Assembly: GCA_019459145.1 (NCBI GenBank)
Contig: JAIBEK010000028.1
Coordinates: 232,793-296,792 of the forward strand
DNA from: Arenimonas sp.
GTDB lineage: Bacteria > Pseudomonadota > Alphaproteobacteria > Rhizobiales > Rhizobiaceae
DNA: 64,000 nt
Reading direction: 5' to 3'
Position numbers and translations under genes: made by a program. The notes under the pieces were generated by a model, which saw only the letters and a list, made by a program, of their open reading frames with translations, ran no database searches and was not told the origin of the DNA. Of this stretch, positions 17,216 through 28,073 are shown in pieces (positions within the stretch are counted from its first letter, which is position 1; every line of letters begins with the position of its first letter).

Positions 17216-19135
17216 GTGACATCCCAGCCCCTGACGCCCTTGCTGGACAAGGTCAGCTATCCCGCAGACCTGCGCCAGCTCGATGATCGCGATCTGCCGC
17301 AGCTCGCCCGCGAACTGCGCGACGAGATGATCGACGCGGTGTCGAAGACTGGCGGGCATCTGGGCGCCGGGCTCGGCGTGGTCGAGCTGACCATCGCCAT
17401 CCACAAGGTGTTCGACACGCCGAACGACCGGCTGATCTTCGACGTCGGGCATCAGTGCTATCCGCACAAGATCCTGACCGGCCGGCGCGACCGCATCCGC
17501 ACGCTGCGCCAGGAAGGCGGGCTTTCCGGCTTCACCAAGCGCGCCGAGAGCCTGTACGACCCATTTGGCGCCGCACATTCCTCGACCTCGATCTCGGCTG
17601 GCCTCGGCATGGCGGTCGCGGCGGATCTCTCCGGCACCGACCGCAAGGTGATCGCCGTGATCGGCGATGGCGCCATGTCGGCCGGCATGGCCTATGAAGC
17701 CTTGAACAATGCCGGCGCGCTGGATGCGCGCCTGATCGTCATCCTCAACGACAACGACATGTCGATCGCCCCGCCGACCGGCGCGATGAGCGCCTATCTG
17801 GCCCGTCTCGCCTCGGGCCGCACCTATATGGGCTTCCGCGACCTCGGCAAGAAGCTGACGGCCTATCTCGGCAAGAACATCGACCGGGCGATCACCCGGG
17901 CGGTCGAGCATGCGCGCGGCTATGTGACCGGCGGCACCATGTTCGAGGAGATGGGCTTCTACCATATCGGCCCGATCGACGGACACTCGTTCGAGCACCT
18001 GTTGCCCGTGCTGCGCAATGTGCGCGACAATGGCCAGGGACCGGTGCTGATCCATGTGGTGACGCAGAAGGGCAAGGGCTATGCCCCGGCTGAAGCCGCC
18101 GCCGACAAGTATCACGGCGTCAACAAGTTCGACGTCATCACCGGCACGCAGGCCAAGGCCAAGCCCAACGCGCCAAGCTATACCGCCGTGTTCGGCGAGG
18201 CGCTGGTGCAGGAAGCAAGGCTGGACGAGAATATCGTCGGCATTACCGCCGCCATGCCGTCGGGCACCGGGCTCGACAAGCTGGCCGAGATCTTCCCCAA
18301 GCGCACCTTCGATGTCGGCATTGCCGAACAACATGCGGTGACCTTCGCGGCGGGCCTCGCGGCGGAAGGCTTCAAGCCGTTCTGCGCGCTCTATTCGACC
18401 TTCCTGCAACGCGGCTATGACCAGGTGGTCCACGACGTGGCGATCCAGGGCCTGCCCGTTCGCTTCCCGATCGACCGCGCCGGCTTCGTCGGCGCCGACG
18501 GCCCGACCCATGCCGGCTCCTTCGACACCGGCTTCCTCGCCTCGCTTCCCGGCTTCGTCGTCATGGCGGCCGCCGACGAGGCGGAACTCAAGCACATGGT
18601 GCGCACAGCCGCGGCCTATGACGCCGGCCCGATCTCGTTCCGCTATCCACGCGGCGAAGGGGTCGGCGTGCAATTGCCGGAACGCGGCGAGATCCTTGCC
18701 ATCGGCAAGGGCCGGGTGATGAAGCAGGGCACCAGGGTGGCCCTTCTGTCCTTCGGCACGCGGCTGGCCGACTGTCTGGTGGCGGCCGAGGACCTCGATG
18801 CCGCCGGTCTTTCGACCACGGTCGTCGATGCCCGCTTCGCCAAGCCGCTCGATGCGGATCTCATCCGCCAGCTCGCCCGCCACCACGCCGTGCTGGTTAC
18901 CGTCGAGGAAGGCGCCGTCGGCGGCTTCGGCAGCCAGGTCGTGCAATTGCTGGCCAGCGAAGGACTGCTCGACAACGGCCTGAAATTCCGCTCGCTGGTG
19001 CTGCCTGATTTCTGGATGGACCAGGCCAAGCCCGAAACGATGTATGCCAAGGCCGGCCTCGACGCCCCAGGCATCACCCAGACGGTGTTCAAGGCGCTCG
19101 GCCAGGCCGGCATCGGGGTGAATGCCGCGGGGTGA
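17216..19135 (+). CDS. dxs: 1-deoxy-D-xylulose-5-phosphate synthase
   Basis: 639 residues, full length. It condenses pyruvate and glyceraldehyde-3-phosphate with thiamine diphosphate, the first step of the MEP isoprenoid pathway. Motifs: [14 protein letters not shown] near 46, the ThDP-binding [18 protein letters not shown] near 153, the transketolase pyrimidine-domain segment [15 protein letters not shown] near 363, and [15 protein letters not shown] near 420. It starts at GTG 17216; no ATG is available at the conserved N-terminus. xseB, normally adjacent in rhizobia, lies 5.6 kb upstream and tlyA about 8 kb downstream. Confidence 0.97.
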   Translation: MTSQPLTPLLDKVSYPADLRQLDDRDLPQLARELRDEMIDAVSKTGGHLGAGLGVVELTIAIHKVFDTPNDRLIFDVGHQCYPHKILTGRRDRIRTLRQEGGLSGFTKRAESLYDPFGAAHSSTSISAGLGMAVAADLSGTDRKVIAVIGDGAMSAGMAYEALNNAGALDARLIVILNDNDMSIAPPTGAMSAYLARLASGRTYMGFRDLGKKLTAYLGKNIDRAITRAVEHARGYVTGGTMFEEMGFYHIGPIDGHSFEHLLPVLRNVRDNGQGPVLIHVVTQKGKGYAPAEAAADKYHGVNKFDVITGTQAKAKPNAPSYTAVFGEALVQEARLDENIVGITAAMPSGTGLDKLAEIFPKRTFDVGIAEQHAVTFAAGLAAEGFKPFCALYSTFLQRGYDQVVHDVAIQGLPVRFPIDRAGFVGADGPTHAGSFDTGFLASLPGFVVMAAADEAELKHMVRTAAAYDAGPISFRYPRGEGVGVQLPERGEILAIGKGRVMKQGTRVALLSFGTRLADCLVAAEDLDAAGLSTTVVDARFAKPLDADLIRQLARHHAVLVTVEEGAVGGFGSQVVQLLASEGLLDNGLKFRSLVLPDFWMDQAKPETMYAKAGLDAPGITQTVFKALGQAGIGVNAAG

Positions 19136-19287
19136 GAGGGCCCGAATTCTCCGCTGGAGGCTGCTGACGATGAGCGTGCGCAGATCAGTTTGCTGCCATG
19201 GTGTTCATCCTCGCACTCGCCAAGACGATCTCAGCGCGACAGCAGTTCAGCGCGGCACGATATGGGCGATCGTCTGTCGATGCCACT

Positions 19288-19334
19288 TTGACGCCCCGTC
19301 GATGCCATGCTAAATTATACGGCATTTCGTATAA
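19288..19334 (+). promoter_or_regulatory. Promoter and operator of the XRE antitoxin gene
   Basis: TTGACG at 19288-19293, a 17-base spacer and TAAATT at 19311-19316 make a plausible sigma-70 promoter. Overlapping the -10 is a perfect inverted repeat TTATACG (19315-19321), GCATTT, CGTATAA (19328-19334), ending 11 bases before the ATG at 19346. XRE antitoxins usually repress their own promoter through such palindromes, so this is the likely operator. Confidence 0.65.
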
Positions 19335-19345
19335 ATGAGGTCGCG

Positions 19346-19657
19346 ATGTCGAAGCTGAGTTACGACAACATTTTTGATGCCATGACCGAGGACGACGCCG
19401 AGGCGGCCGACTTGCGTTTTCGTGCCGACCTGCTGTTGACCTTGCGAAAGGTGATCGAAAGCAAAGGCTGGAAGCAGGCGGAGATCGCGGAAGTGCTCGA
19501 CGTTTCACAGCCACGCGTAAGCGAGCTCATGCGCGGAAAGATCGAGCTCTTTTCGGCCGACAAGCTGATCGGCCTGCTGGCGAAGCTCAACATCCGCCTG
19601 AAGCCGTTGCTCGGAGCAAATGGTAGGGTCGTGTGCGAAGTCACCGATGCGGCCTAG
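19346..19657 (+). CDS. XRE-family (HigA-like) antitoxin
   Basis: 103 residues. A helix-turn-helix near residues 44-80 (WKQAEIAEVLDVSQPRVSEL, then MRGKIELFSADKLIGLLAKL) is the XRE form found in antitoxins paired with Gp49/RelE-like toxins; the preceding ADLRFRADLLLTLRKVI is also typical. The ATG at 19346 follows GAGG. It should bind its own promoter palindrome and once neutralised a toxin. The toxin remnant lies on the opposite strand, tail to tail, sharing four bases with this gene, which is not the normal same-strand order. Confidence 0.85.
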   Translation: MSKLSYDNIFDAMTEDDAEAADLRFRADLLLTLRKVIESKGWKQAEIAEVLDVSQPRVSELMRGKIELFSADKLIGLLAKLNIRLKPLLGANGRVVCEVTDAA

Positions 19658-19999
19658 CGCCCTTCTCGACCGATACGCCCCACCATCTCCCTATAGCGCT
19701 CGCGCGCGGTGTTCATCGCCGTGCGGTCTACCCCGTTTGTAGTCTTCGTGAAGGCGTGCAAAATAAAGACCGTATCCCGATATTTGGCACAGTAGACCGC
19801 ACGATAGGCCGGGCAAAAACGGCCGCTCGCCGTTCTGCACAGCCTGCAAATCAACCCCGAACTGCCGCATCACATCACGCGGCAGATCGAGAAAGGCGCG
19901 CTTTGCCGCCTCGTTGACGAACTCGAAACGTTTCAAGGACCCACCAGCCGACGCCACCCTCTTTGGTTGCATAAAACTATAGTGCCCGCTGGTCGACAA
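19654..19999 (-). pseudogene. Decayed Gp49/RelE-like toxin opposite its antitoxin
   Basis: The first part, starting from 19999 or 19972, reads LKRFEFVNEAAKRAFLDLP, then DVMRQFGVDLQAVQNGERPF, the N-terminal half of phage-derived Gp49-like toxins. After PFLPG the frame fails. The C-terminal half lies in another frame, PAYRAVYCAKYRDTVFILHA, then FTKTTNGVDRTAMNTARERY, ending at 19654. About 15-20 residues normally found between the halves are missing, so a deletion near 19815-19825 changed the frame. The stop overlaps the XRE antitoxin stop tail to tail. The toxin should be inactive. Confidence 0.8.
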
Positions 20000-20099
20000 G
20001 GCTTACCAGACCGCCCCCTGCTGGACTTCGTCCCCTCCCCCGGATAGACCGGACGAAAAGCCCGAGCCCAAGGGCATTTGCGCCTTGAGGGAGGCCGTC

Positions 20100-21269
20100 A
20101 TGGCGTCGCATGCCATCGCCGAGGATTTTGCGCCGGATTGGGCGGCGATTGCCGTGGTCATTCTCGGCGTCACGGCTTTCTCCGTCGGACAGGGGCTCAC
20201 CTATCCGCTGATCGCGCTGGTGATGGAGGGGCGCGGCGTTTCCTCGACCCTATCCGGACTGAACGCCGCCGTCTTTGCCGCGGGATTGGCGACTTCGACG
20301 CTGATGATCGGCAGGCTGACGGCGCTCCTGCGCGGCGACCGGCTGATCGTCGCGGGCCTCGTTGGCGCGTCCGCCTCGCTTGCTGCCTTTGCAGCGTTCG
20401 ATCAACTGTGGCTGTGGTTCGTCGCCCGCTTCATGCTCGGCTTTTCGGCCAGCATCATCTTCACCATGAGCGAGGCCTGGCTCAATGCCGCCTGCCCGGA
20501 CCGGCTGCGCGGACGTGTCTCGGGCGCCTATGGTGCCGGCATGTGCGCCGGTTTTGCCGCCGGCCCGCTCGCCATCCCGCTGGTCGGCACCGAGGATGGT
20601 TTTGCCTTTGCCCTGATTGCCGTCTATGTCGCCTTCGTCGCCTTCGTCACGGTCATGCTCGGCCGGTTCGCCCGGACCCGGCCGGAAGCGGCCTCGGCCC
20701 GTGGCTTGATCGACTTCGCGCGCGCCGCACCGCTTCTTCTCCTGATGGTGCTGGCCTTCGGCTATTCCGACATTGCCGCCATCTCGACCATCCCGCTCTA
20801 TTTTGTCGAGCGCGGCTATTCGGAGAATTTCGCCGCCCTCGTCGTCAGCATGGTGGCCTTGCCGACGGCGATTGCCCAGCCACTGGTCGGCTGGCTGCTC
20901 GACCGCAGTTCGCGGGTGCGGGTGGTCGTGGCGTCCGCATTACTTTGCGGAGCAAGCTTCATCGCCCTGCCCTTCCTCAGCGGCCAGGCGCCGCTGCTTC
21001 TGGCCGTCTCGCTTCTCGGGACGGCCAGCTTCTCGCTCTATACCTGCGCGCTCACCCTGCTCGGCGACCGGTTTCGCGGCGGTCTGCTCGTATCGGGGGC
21101 GGCAGCCTATGCGCTGATCTACGCGATCGGCAGCGCGGCGGGGTCGAGCTCCACCGGCCTGATCATGGACTGGTCGCTCGACGCCGCCCCGATCCTGACC
21201 GGCGGCATGATGCTGGGCTTCGCGGCGATCTTCGCCCTCGGTCTTCGGGATCGGCCGGCACGCGGTTGA
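20100..21269 (+). CDS. MFS transporter
   Basis: 389 residues with twelve hydrophobic segments and the major facilitator loop after TM2 (MIGRLTALLRGDRLIV) and between TM8 and TM9 (GWLLDRSSRVRV). The pattern FMLGFSASIIFTMSEAWLNA, followed by CPDRLRGRVSGAYGAGM, is typical of MFS proteins of the YcaD/sugar-phosphate-like kind. The substrate is unknown. The ATG at 20100 follows GGGAGG; an in-frame TTG at 20085 lies inside that site and is rejected. It is followed by a YkgJ-type gene after 52 bases. Confidence 0.85.
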   Translation: MASHAIAEDFAPDWAAIAVVILGVTAFSVGQGLTYPLIALVMEGRGVSSTLSGLNAAVFAAGLATSTLMIGRLTALLRGDRLIVAGLVGASASLAAFAAFDQLWLWFVARFMLGFSASIIFTMSEAWLNAACPDRLRGRVSGAYGAGMCAGFAAGPLAIPLVGTEDGFAFALIAVYVAFVAFVTVMLGRFARTRPEAASARGLIDFARAAPLLLLMVLAFGYSDIAAISTIPLYFVERGYSENFAALVVSMVALPTAIAQPLVGWLLDRSSRVRVVVASALLCGASFIALPFLSGQAPLLLAVSLLGTASFSLYTCALTLLGDRFRGGLLVSGAAAYALIYAIGSAAGSSSTGLIMDWSLDAAPILTGGMMLGFAAIFALGLRDRPARG

Positions 21270-21321
21270 GCTTGCGCAGATCGTGCTGGCTTTTGCCGGC
21301 CCGATCTGCTTTGACCGCAGA

Positions 21322-21660
21322 ATGCTGGAAACCTCGCCGCCCGACATCTTCGACTGCCAGTCCTGCGGGGCCTGCTGCGCCTATTCGGCGGAATGGCCGC
21401 GCTTCTCGCTGGAAACCGACGAGGAGATCGCCCGCATCCCCGAGGCGTTGATCGCGGCCGACCTGTCCGGCATGAAGTTCGAGGCGGGACGCTGCGCGGC
21501 GCTGACCGGCGAGGTCGGCAAACATGTCGGCTGCGCGGTCTATGCCGACCGACCGATTGTCTGCCGCACCTGCATGCCGGGCGACGAGGAATGCCGAATG
21601 GCGCGCGCCGAATTCGGCTTCAGCACCGAGGCGTTGCCCGATCCGGACCGCTTTCTCTAA
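21322..21660 (+). CDS. YkgJ-family cysteine-cluster protein
   Basis: 112 residues with the dense cysteine pattern of the family: C12-x2-C15-x2-CC18-19 near the start, then GRCAAL, VGCAVYADRPIVCRTC and DEECRMA. These probably bind zinc or an iron-sulfur cluster. No reaction is established for the family. It runs in the same direction as the MFS gene and may share its transcript. The start MLETSPPDIFDC leaves the usual short lead before the first cysteine. Confidence 0.85.
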   Translation: MLETSPPDIFDCQSCGACCAYSAEWPRFSLETDEEIARIPEALIAADLSGMKFEAGRCAALTGEVGKHVGCAVYADRPIVCRTCMPGDEECRMARAEFGFSTEALPDPDRFL

Positions 21661-21667
21661 AAAGCCG

Positions 21668-21985
21668 TCAGGGGATCGTGACACCCAGCGTCTCCGCCGA
21701 CAGTTCGCTGCCGAGTTCGACGACACCGGTCTGCTTGTCCATCACGCAGACATAGGACACGGTCACATCCGCCCCCTTCGCCTTGCCCGACAGCACGGCG
21801 AGCCCGAAGCGCTCGCTGCCGAACGGATCGACCGCAACGCGGGCGCCCTCCAGCATGGGTGTGGCGGCCTCGAGGCACTTCTTGCCGACCTCCCCGGCGA
21901 ATTCCTGCCACGCATCGTCGGAGGAGGCAAAGGCCGGAACGGCGGCGGCGAGGAGCAGGGCAAAGGCTGGAGCGAGACGCGGCAT
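21668..21985 (-). CDS. Small exported protein of unknown function
   Basis: 105 residues beginning MPRLAPAFALLLAAAVPAFA, a clean signal peptide cut near AFA-SS. The mature part (about 85 residues) has two cysteines (KKCLEAAT and SYVCVMDK) that could form a disulfide. It resembles short rhizobial periplasmic proteins, but I know no named family. The methionine at 21985 is chosen because the 18 residues before it are charged and would bury the signal peptide. It converges on the YkgJ gene with 7 bases between the stops. Confidence 0.65.
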   Translation of the reverse strand: MPRLAPAFALLLAAAVPAFASSDDAWQEFAGEVGKKCLEAATPMLEGARVAVDPFGSERFGLAVLSGKAKGADVTVSYVCVMDKQTGVVELGSELSAETLGVTIP

Positions 21986-22179
21986 GGAAGCATCCTTTTC
22001 GATCGGCGGGCGCCGATTCGGCGACCCTGGAAAACACAAGACTTTCTAGCCCGGCAGACGAGATAAATCTTCTCGCCGGCGGAACGATTTTGACCTTTGG
22101 CAGGTTGCCTCGGTAGGGTTCCCCTCCTATGTTCCCGATCACCGATTTCCGCATTCAGTTGCCAAAAGGAGATTTTACC

Positions 22180-22782
22180 ATGGCTTTCGAATTGCCCGAA
22201 CTCCCCTATGCCTACGACTCGCTCGCGCCCTTCATGTCGGCCGAGACGCTCGAATATCACCACGACAAGCACCACAAGGCCTATGTCGACAACGGCAACA
22301 AGCTCGCCGCCGAAGCCGGCATGGGCGACCTGTCGGTCGAGGAAGTGGTGAAGAAGTCGTTCGGCACCAACCAGGGCCTCTTCAACAATGCCGGCCAGCA
22401 CTACAACCACATCCATTTCTGGAAGTGGATGAAGAAGGACGGCGGCGGCACCAAGCTTCCGGGCAAGCTGCAGGCGGCCATCGACAGTGATCTCGGCGGC
22501 TATGACAAGTTCAAGGCCGATTTCATCGCCGCAGGCACCACCCAGTTCGGCTCCGGCTGGGCCTGGCTGTCGGTCAATGACGGCAAGCTCGCCATTTCCA
22601 AGACCCCGAACGGTGAAAACCCCCTGGTTCACGGCGCCTCGCCGATCCTCGGCGTCGACGTGTGGGAGCACTCCTACTATATCGACTACCGCAATGCCCG
22701 TCCGAAGTATCTCGAAGCCTTCGTCGACAGCCTGATCAACTGGGACTACGTGCTGGAAATGTACGAAGCTGCCACGAAGTAA
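22180..22782 (+). CDS. sodB: Iron/manganese superoxide dismutase
   Basis: 200 residues, full length. Metal ligands are visible in YHHDKHHKAYV (His), NNAGQHYNHIHFW (His), and the DVWEHSYYIDY segment (Asp and His). The glutamine-containing pattern FGSGWAWLSV and the short length suit an iron-type or cambialistic cytosolic enzyme that converts superoxide to peroxide and oxygen. AAAAGGAGA precedes the ATG at 22180. A strong terminator follows at 22808. Confidence 0.96.
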   Translation: MAFELPELPYAYDSLAPFMSAETLEYHHDKHHKAYVDNGNKLAAEAGMGDLSVEEVVKKSFGTNQGLFNNAGQHYNHIHFWKWMKKDGGGTKLPGKLQAAIDSDLGGYDKFKADFIAAGTTQFGSGWAWLSVNDGKLAISKTPNGENPLVHGASPILGVDVWEHSYYIDYRNARPKYLEAFVDSLINWDYVLEMYEAATK

Positions 22783-22807
22783 GCTTCGACCGAATTTGCA
22801 TTCAAAG

Positions 22808-22840
22808 AACCCGGTGCCGAGAGGCGCCGGGTTTTCTTTT
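22808..22840 (+). terminator. Intrinsic terminator after sodB
   Basis: AACCCGGTGCC (22808-22818), loop GAGA, GGCGCCGGGTT (22823-22833), then a T-rich run to 22840. One wobble pair. It lies 26 bases after the sodB stop. Confidence 0.9.
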
Positions 22841-22930
22841 GACATGAAGCCGCTTGCTAGAACGGCCGCCGGGTGAAACAGTCATATCTGTCGAACGGTT
22901 CGGATTTGACCAGACCAGAAGGAGCCATCC

Positions 22931-23257
22931 ATGGCCGACAATTCCCTACAGACACAACTGCGCGAGCTTCAGGCACAGGTGGCCGCGCTGACGGAAAGCC
23001 TGGCGGAACAGGGGGACGCTGCGTCCAACCGGCTTCGCAAGCGCACATCCGCCGCGATGCGCGATGCGTCCCGCACTGCCGAGGAGGTCGTCGACTATGC
23101 CCGGTCCGAGGCGGAGAGCGTCGCCGGCATGGTGCGCGAGCATCCGGCCGCCACGTCGACCGCACTGCTGACCGCCGGCCTGATCGGTGGCCTCGTCGGC
23201 TACCTCATCGGCGCGTCGCAGCAGGCCGCGCAGCATCCCCACCGCCGTTGGTATTGA
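22931..23257 (+). CDS. ElaB/YqjD-like membrane-anchored protein, copy 1
   Basis: 108 residues: a long N-terminal amphipathic helix (LQTQLRELQAQVAALTESLA), a charged middle, the conserved VREHPAATSTALLTAG segment, then one C-terminal membrane helix (LIGGLVGYLIGA) with a short basic end. This is the layout of the ElaB/YqjD (DUF883) family, tail-anchored inner-membrane proteins that in E. coli bind ribosomes in stationary phase. AGAAGGAG precedes the ATG. A paralogue follows 220 bases downstream. Confidence 0.8.
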   Translation: MADNSLQTQLRELQAQVAALTESLAEQGDAASNRLRKRTSAAMRDASRTAEEVVDYARSEAESVAGMVREHPAATSTALLTAGLIGGLVGYLIGASQQAAQHPHRRWY

Positions 23258-23478
23258 CGTCGCAGGACAAGGCTACCTGCCGCTCCAGAAGCGACGTCCC
23301 GCAGGTTCCGTCAGCCCGGCTCTGGGCGTGACGTCTGTGGCGCGGGCGAAGGCCGCGCCACAAGCGGGTGCGTCGCCTGTCCGCGCGAAAAGGCACGCAT
23401 CCGCCCGCCGTCACGGAACCTTCCCACCGGGACGGCGTTTCCCCCCGGAACAATGCCCTCAACCGGAAAGGATACCCC

Positions 23479-23814
23479 ATGGCCAGCAATAACAGCGACA
23501 TGATGAACGAACTGCGCAGCCTTCAGGCTCAGGTCATGCACTTCAAGGACCTGCTTTCGGAAGAAGGCGAAAAGGTCGCCGGCGATGCCCGCGGACGGGC
23601 TGCGACCCTGTTGAACGGCGCCGGACGCAAGGTGCAGGATGCCGCAAGCTACGCCAAGGACGAAGCCGTCAGCATGGGCTCCGTGGTCCGCGAGCATCCG
23701 ACCGCAACCTCGACCGCACTTCTGACCGCCGGTGTGGTCGGCGGACTGATCGGCTACTTCCTCGCAACCTCCTCGTCGCAATCCTCCAGCTATTCGCCGC
23801 GCCGCTGGCTCTGA
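23479..23814 (+). CDS. ElaB/YqjD-like membrane-anchored protein, copy 2
   Basis: 111 residues with the same plan as the upstream paralogue: MNELRSLQAQVMHFKDLLSE coiled-coil start, then VREHPTATSTALLTAGVVGG, one membrane helix and a YSPRRWL end. The VREHP-TATSTALLTAG block is nearly identical between the two, so they arose by tandem duplication, while their N-terminal halves have diverged. GAAAGGAT lies before the ATG at 23479. A hairpin terminator follows. Confidence 0.8.
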   Translation: MASNNSDMMNELRSLQAQVMHFKDLLSEEGEKVAGDARGRAATLLNGAGRKVQDAASYAKDEAVSMGSVVREHPTATSTALLTAGVVGGLIGYFLATSSSQSSSYSPRRWL

Positions 23815-23842
23815 GTTTTTCGACACAGCCGCCAAAATGACG

Positions 23843-23876
23843 ACACCCGGCCCTCGCAAGAGAGCCGGGTGTTTTT
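23843..23876 (+). terminator. Intrinsic terminator after the ElaB/YqjD pair
   Basis: ACACCCGGC (23843-23851) pairs with GCCGGGTGT (23864-23872), followed by TTTT. It separates the plus-strand pair from the convergent chemoreceptor gene. Confidence 0.88.
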
Positions 23877-23901
23877 CATGTCAGATTTCGATCTGCGGCG
23901 A

Positions 23902-25965
<2,064 letters not shown>

Positions 25966-26071
25966 TCATGGCGCACCCTATGATCGCGGGAGTTCGTACA
26001 ATCGTACCGAAGATGAGCAAATGCTATTATGATTCGGTTATGGCCCAGTGCGAAATTTCGCATGAGGAAAT

Positions 26072-27079
26072 TTACCGGCTCGGAACCACCAGAAGAATGT
26101 GCAGGTCCTTCTCGGGATAGAAGTCGGTCGCGGTCATCTCGAAACGCGTCGGTCCGACCTTGCGGACATTGCTGCCGCAGAAGCTGACAAAGTTCTTCGC
26201 GTCGCCCTTGTCGACGGTCAGCTTGAACGTGCCGATCGACCCGCCCCAGTTGGCACCGGTCGTCAGGATGTAGGACATCCATTTCTCGAAATAATAGACG
26301 CCGGCATCGTAGTTCTGTTGCTTTTCCAGCTTGAGCGCCGTCTTGAGGAAGGCATCGTCGACACAGTAGCGTTCGCGGTATTCGTCCAGTTGCGGCGTGG
26401 GCTTGCCGTCCTGGATGAAAGTCATGGCAACGGTTCCGCCGACGCTCGGCCTGTAGCTGTGATGGACCTTCACCTCGCGTCCGGCCGGAAAGGTGGTGCG
26501 CCACCAGTAGACGGTTTCCAGCTTCCACAGGACCTCGTATTCCGGCGCGACCGGCTTGCCCGTGCCGCCCGGATCATAGCTGGTGTCGACGATCAGCCCG
26601 CGCGTCTGCCAGTCCTTCTGCACGTCTTCGGGCAGCCTGGCGATTGCCGCGCGGGTCGCCTCGCTCAAAGGCAGGAGCGAAACACCGCGAGCGACAATTT
26701 CTTCGGTCATGTCGATGCCGTTGACGGTGGCGCGCTGCTGCAGACGCGGTTCGATCTTCCGGCCGTCCTGCGACACGGTAAAGCCCATGAAATTGTCGTG
26801 CTCGAAATCGTCGAGCGCGGCATTGAAGTCCATGAAGCCGCCGATCTCGGGCATGGGAAAGGCAACCAGCGTTTCCAGATCGGTGTCGGACTGGTTCTTG
26901 AAGACATAGTCGACCCGGATCTCTTCCTGGGAGATGAACAGGTCCTCGCTCAGCATGTCGACCTGATCCTGCCGGGTATAGACGAGCCCGCCGGCCTCGA
27001 GCACGGCGGAGGTGTCGTTGGCCAGCGCCGGGACCGCCATCGTCAGGGAGAACAGGCCTGCAAGCACTGCATTCTTCAT
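26072..27079 (-). CDS. DUF4424 exported protein
   Basis: 335 residues with a signal peptide (MKNAVLAGLFSLTMAVPALA, cut before NDTS). The mature part is beta-rich with repeated motifs such as LVAFPMPEIGGFMDFN and EVLWKLETVYWWRTTFPAGR, which match the DUF4424 pattern as I remember it. Two cysteines (RYCVDD, SFCGSN) could pair in the periplasm. The function is unknown. It lies upstream of, and on the same strand as, the CHASE3 chemoreceptor with a 205-base gap, so the two may be transcribed separately. Confidence 0.75.
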   Translation of the reverse strand: MKNAVLAGLFSLTMAVPALANDTSAVLEAGGLVYTRQDQVDMLSEDLFISQEEIRVDYVFKNQSDTDLETLVAFPMPEIGGFMDFNAALDDFEHDNFMGFTVSQDGRKIEPRLQQRATVNGIDMTEEIVARGVSLLPLSEATRAAIARLPEDVQKDWQTRGLIVDTSYDPGGTGKPVAPEYEVLWKLETVYWWRTTFPAGREVKVHHSYRPSVGGTVAMTFIQDGKPTPQLDEYRERYCVDDAFLKTALKLEKQQNYDAGVYYFEKWMSYILTTGANWGGSIGTFKLTVDKGDAKNFVSFCGSNVRKVGPTRFEMTATDFYPEKDLHILLVVPSR

Positions 27080-27308
27080 CGTCGTCTCCTGGCTGTGGCG
27101 AGCGGCCGGACATGGCCATGCGCAAAGTTAGGCGGCAAGTCGGAGCCAAGTCAATCGAACGACCAGACCTTATCCGGCCTTATCCGGGCGGATCGTCCCG
27201 GTCACGGGCATCCGCCTTGCACCGCGTATTTGCCCTCCTGCAACCACCCGAGCGCCCGCGCGCAACAAAAGGCTTGCCATTGCGGCGGCGGACCGCCATT
27301 GACAGGCC

Positions 27309-28073
27309 ATGTCTTCACGTCCCGAACCTCAGCGTCTCGACCAGCTTCTGGTCGCCCTCGACCTTTTCGCCAGCCGCTCACGCGCGCGCGACGCGATCCA
27401 GCGCGGCACCGTCAAGGTGGACGGCAAGGTCGTCACCAAGCCCAGCCTGGTCTTTTCCGCCGACCACGCGTTCACCATCGAGGACCCGGCGCAGGACTAT
27501 GTCTCGCGCGCGGCGCTGAAGCTGGTTGCCGGCCTCGACCATTTCGGGCTCGATCCGGCCGGTTGCGAGTGTCTCGACGTCGGCGCTTCGACCGGCGGTT
27601 TCACCGAGGTTCTGGTGAAGCGCGGCGCAGCGCACGTGACCTCGATCGATGTCGGCCACGGCCAGTTCCATCCGCGGCTCGCCGCCGATCCGCGGATCAC
27701 CAATATCGAGGGGCTCAACGCCCGCTATCTCGAACCGGACGACATCGACGACCGGCCGATCGACTTCATCGTCTCCGACGTGTCGTTCATCTCGCTGAAG
27801 CTGGCGCTGGCGCCGGCCCTCGACATGGCGGAGCCCGGCTGCCGCTGCCTGCTGCTGGTCAAGCCGCAGTTCGAGGCGGGCCGCGAGGCGATCAGCAAGG
27901 CCGGGCTGCTCAAGGAACCGGAGACGGCACCGGCGGTCGCCGCCGAACTGGAACGCTGGCTGACCGAGGAGATGGGTTGGCAAAGCCTCGGGCTTATCCC
28001 CTCGCCGATCGCCGGCGGCGACGGCAATGAGGAATTCCTGCTGGCCGGGGTAAAGCCGGAGGACGAGGCATGA
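27309..28073 (+). CDS. tlyA: TlyA-family rRNA 2'-O-methyltransferase
   Basis: 254 residues. An N-terminal S4 RNA-binding domain (QRLDQLLVALDLFASRSRAR, then QRGTVKVDGKVV) precedes a Rossmann methyltransferase with SAM-binding DVGASTGGFTEVL near residue 93 and DVSFISLKLAL near 158. TlyA proteins methylate ribose in rRNA (16S C1409 and/or 23S C1920 in other bacteria) and are sometimes called hemolysins. The next gene, a uracil methyltransferase, overlaps by ATGA, so the pair forms an rRNA-modification operon. Confidence 0.9.
   Translation: MSSRPEPQRLDQLLVALDLFASRSRARDAIQRGTVKVDGKVVTKPSLVFSADHAFTIEDPAQDYVSRAALKLVAGLDHFGLDPAGCECLDVGASTGGFTEVLVKRGAAHVTSIDVGHGQFHPRLAADPRITNIEGLNARYLEPDDIDDRPIDFIVSDVSFISLKLALAPALDMAEPGCRCLLLVKPQFEAGREAISKAGLLKEPETAPAVAAELERWLTEEMGWQSLGLIPSPIAGGDGNEEFLLAGVKPEDEA

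Noticed and set aside
25998..26016. Imperfect palindrome TTCGTAC-AATC-GTACCGAA upstream of the CHASE3 receptor as an operator
   Set aside because: Symmetry is partial and no known regulator has this site; it is not strong enough to list.
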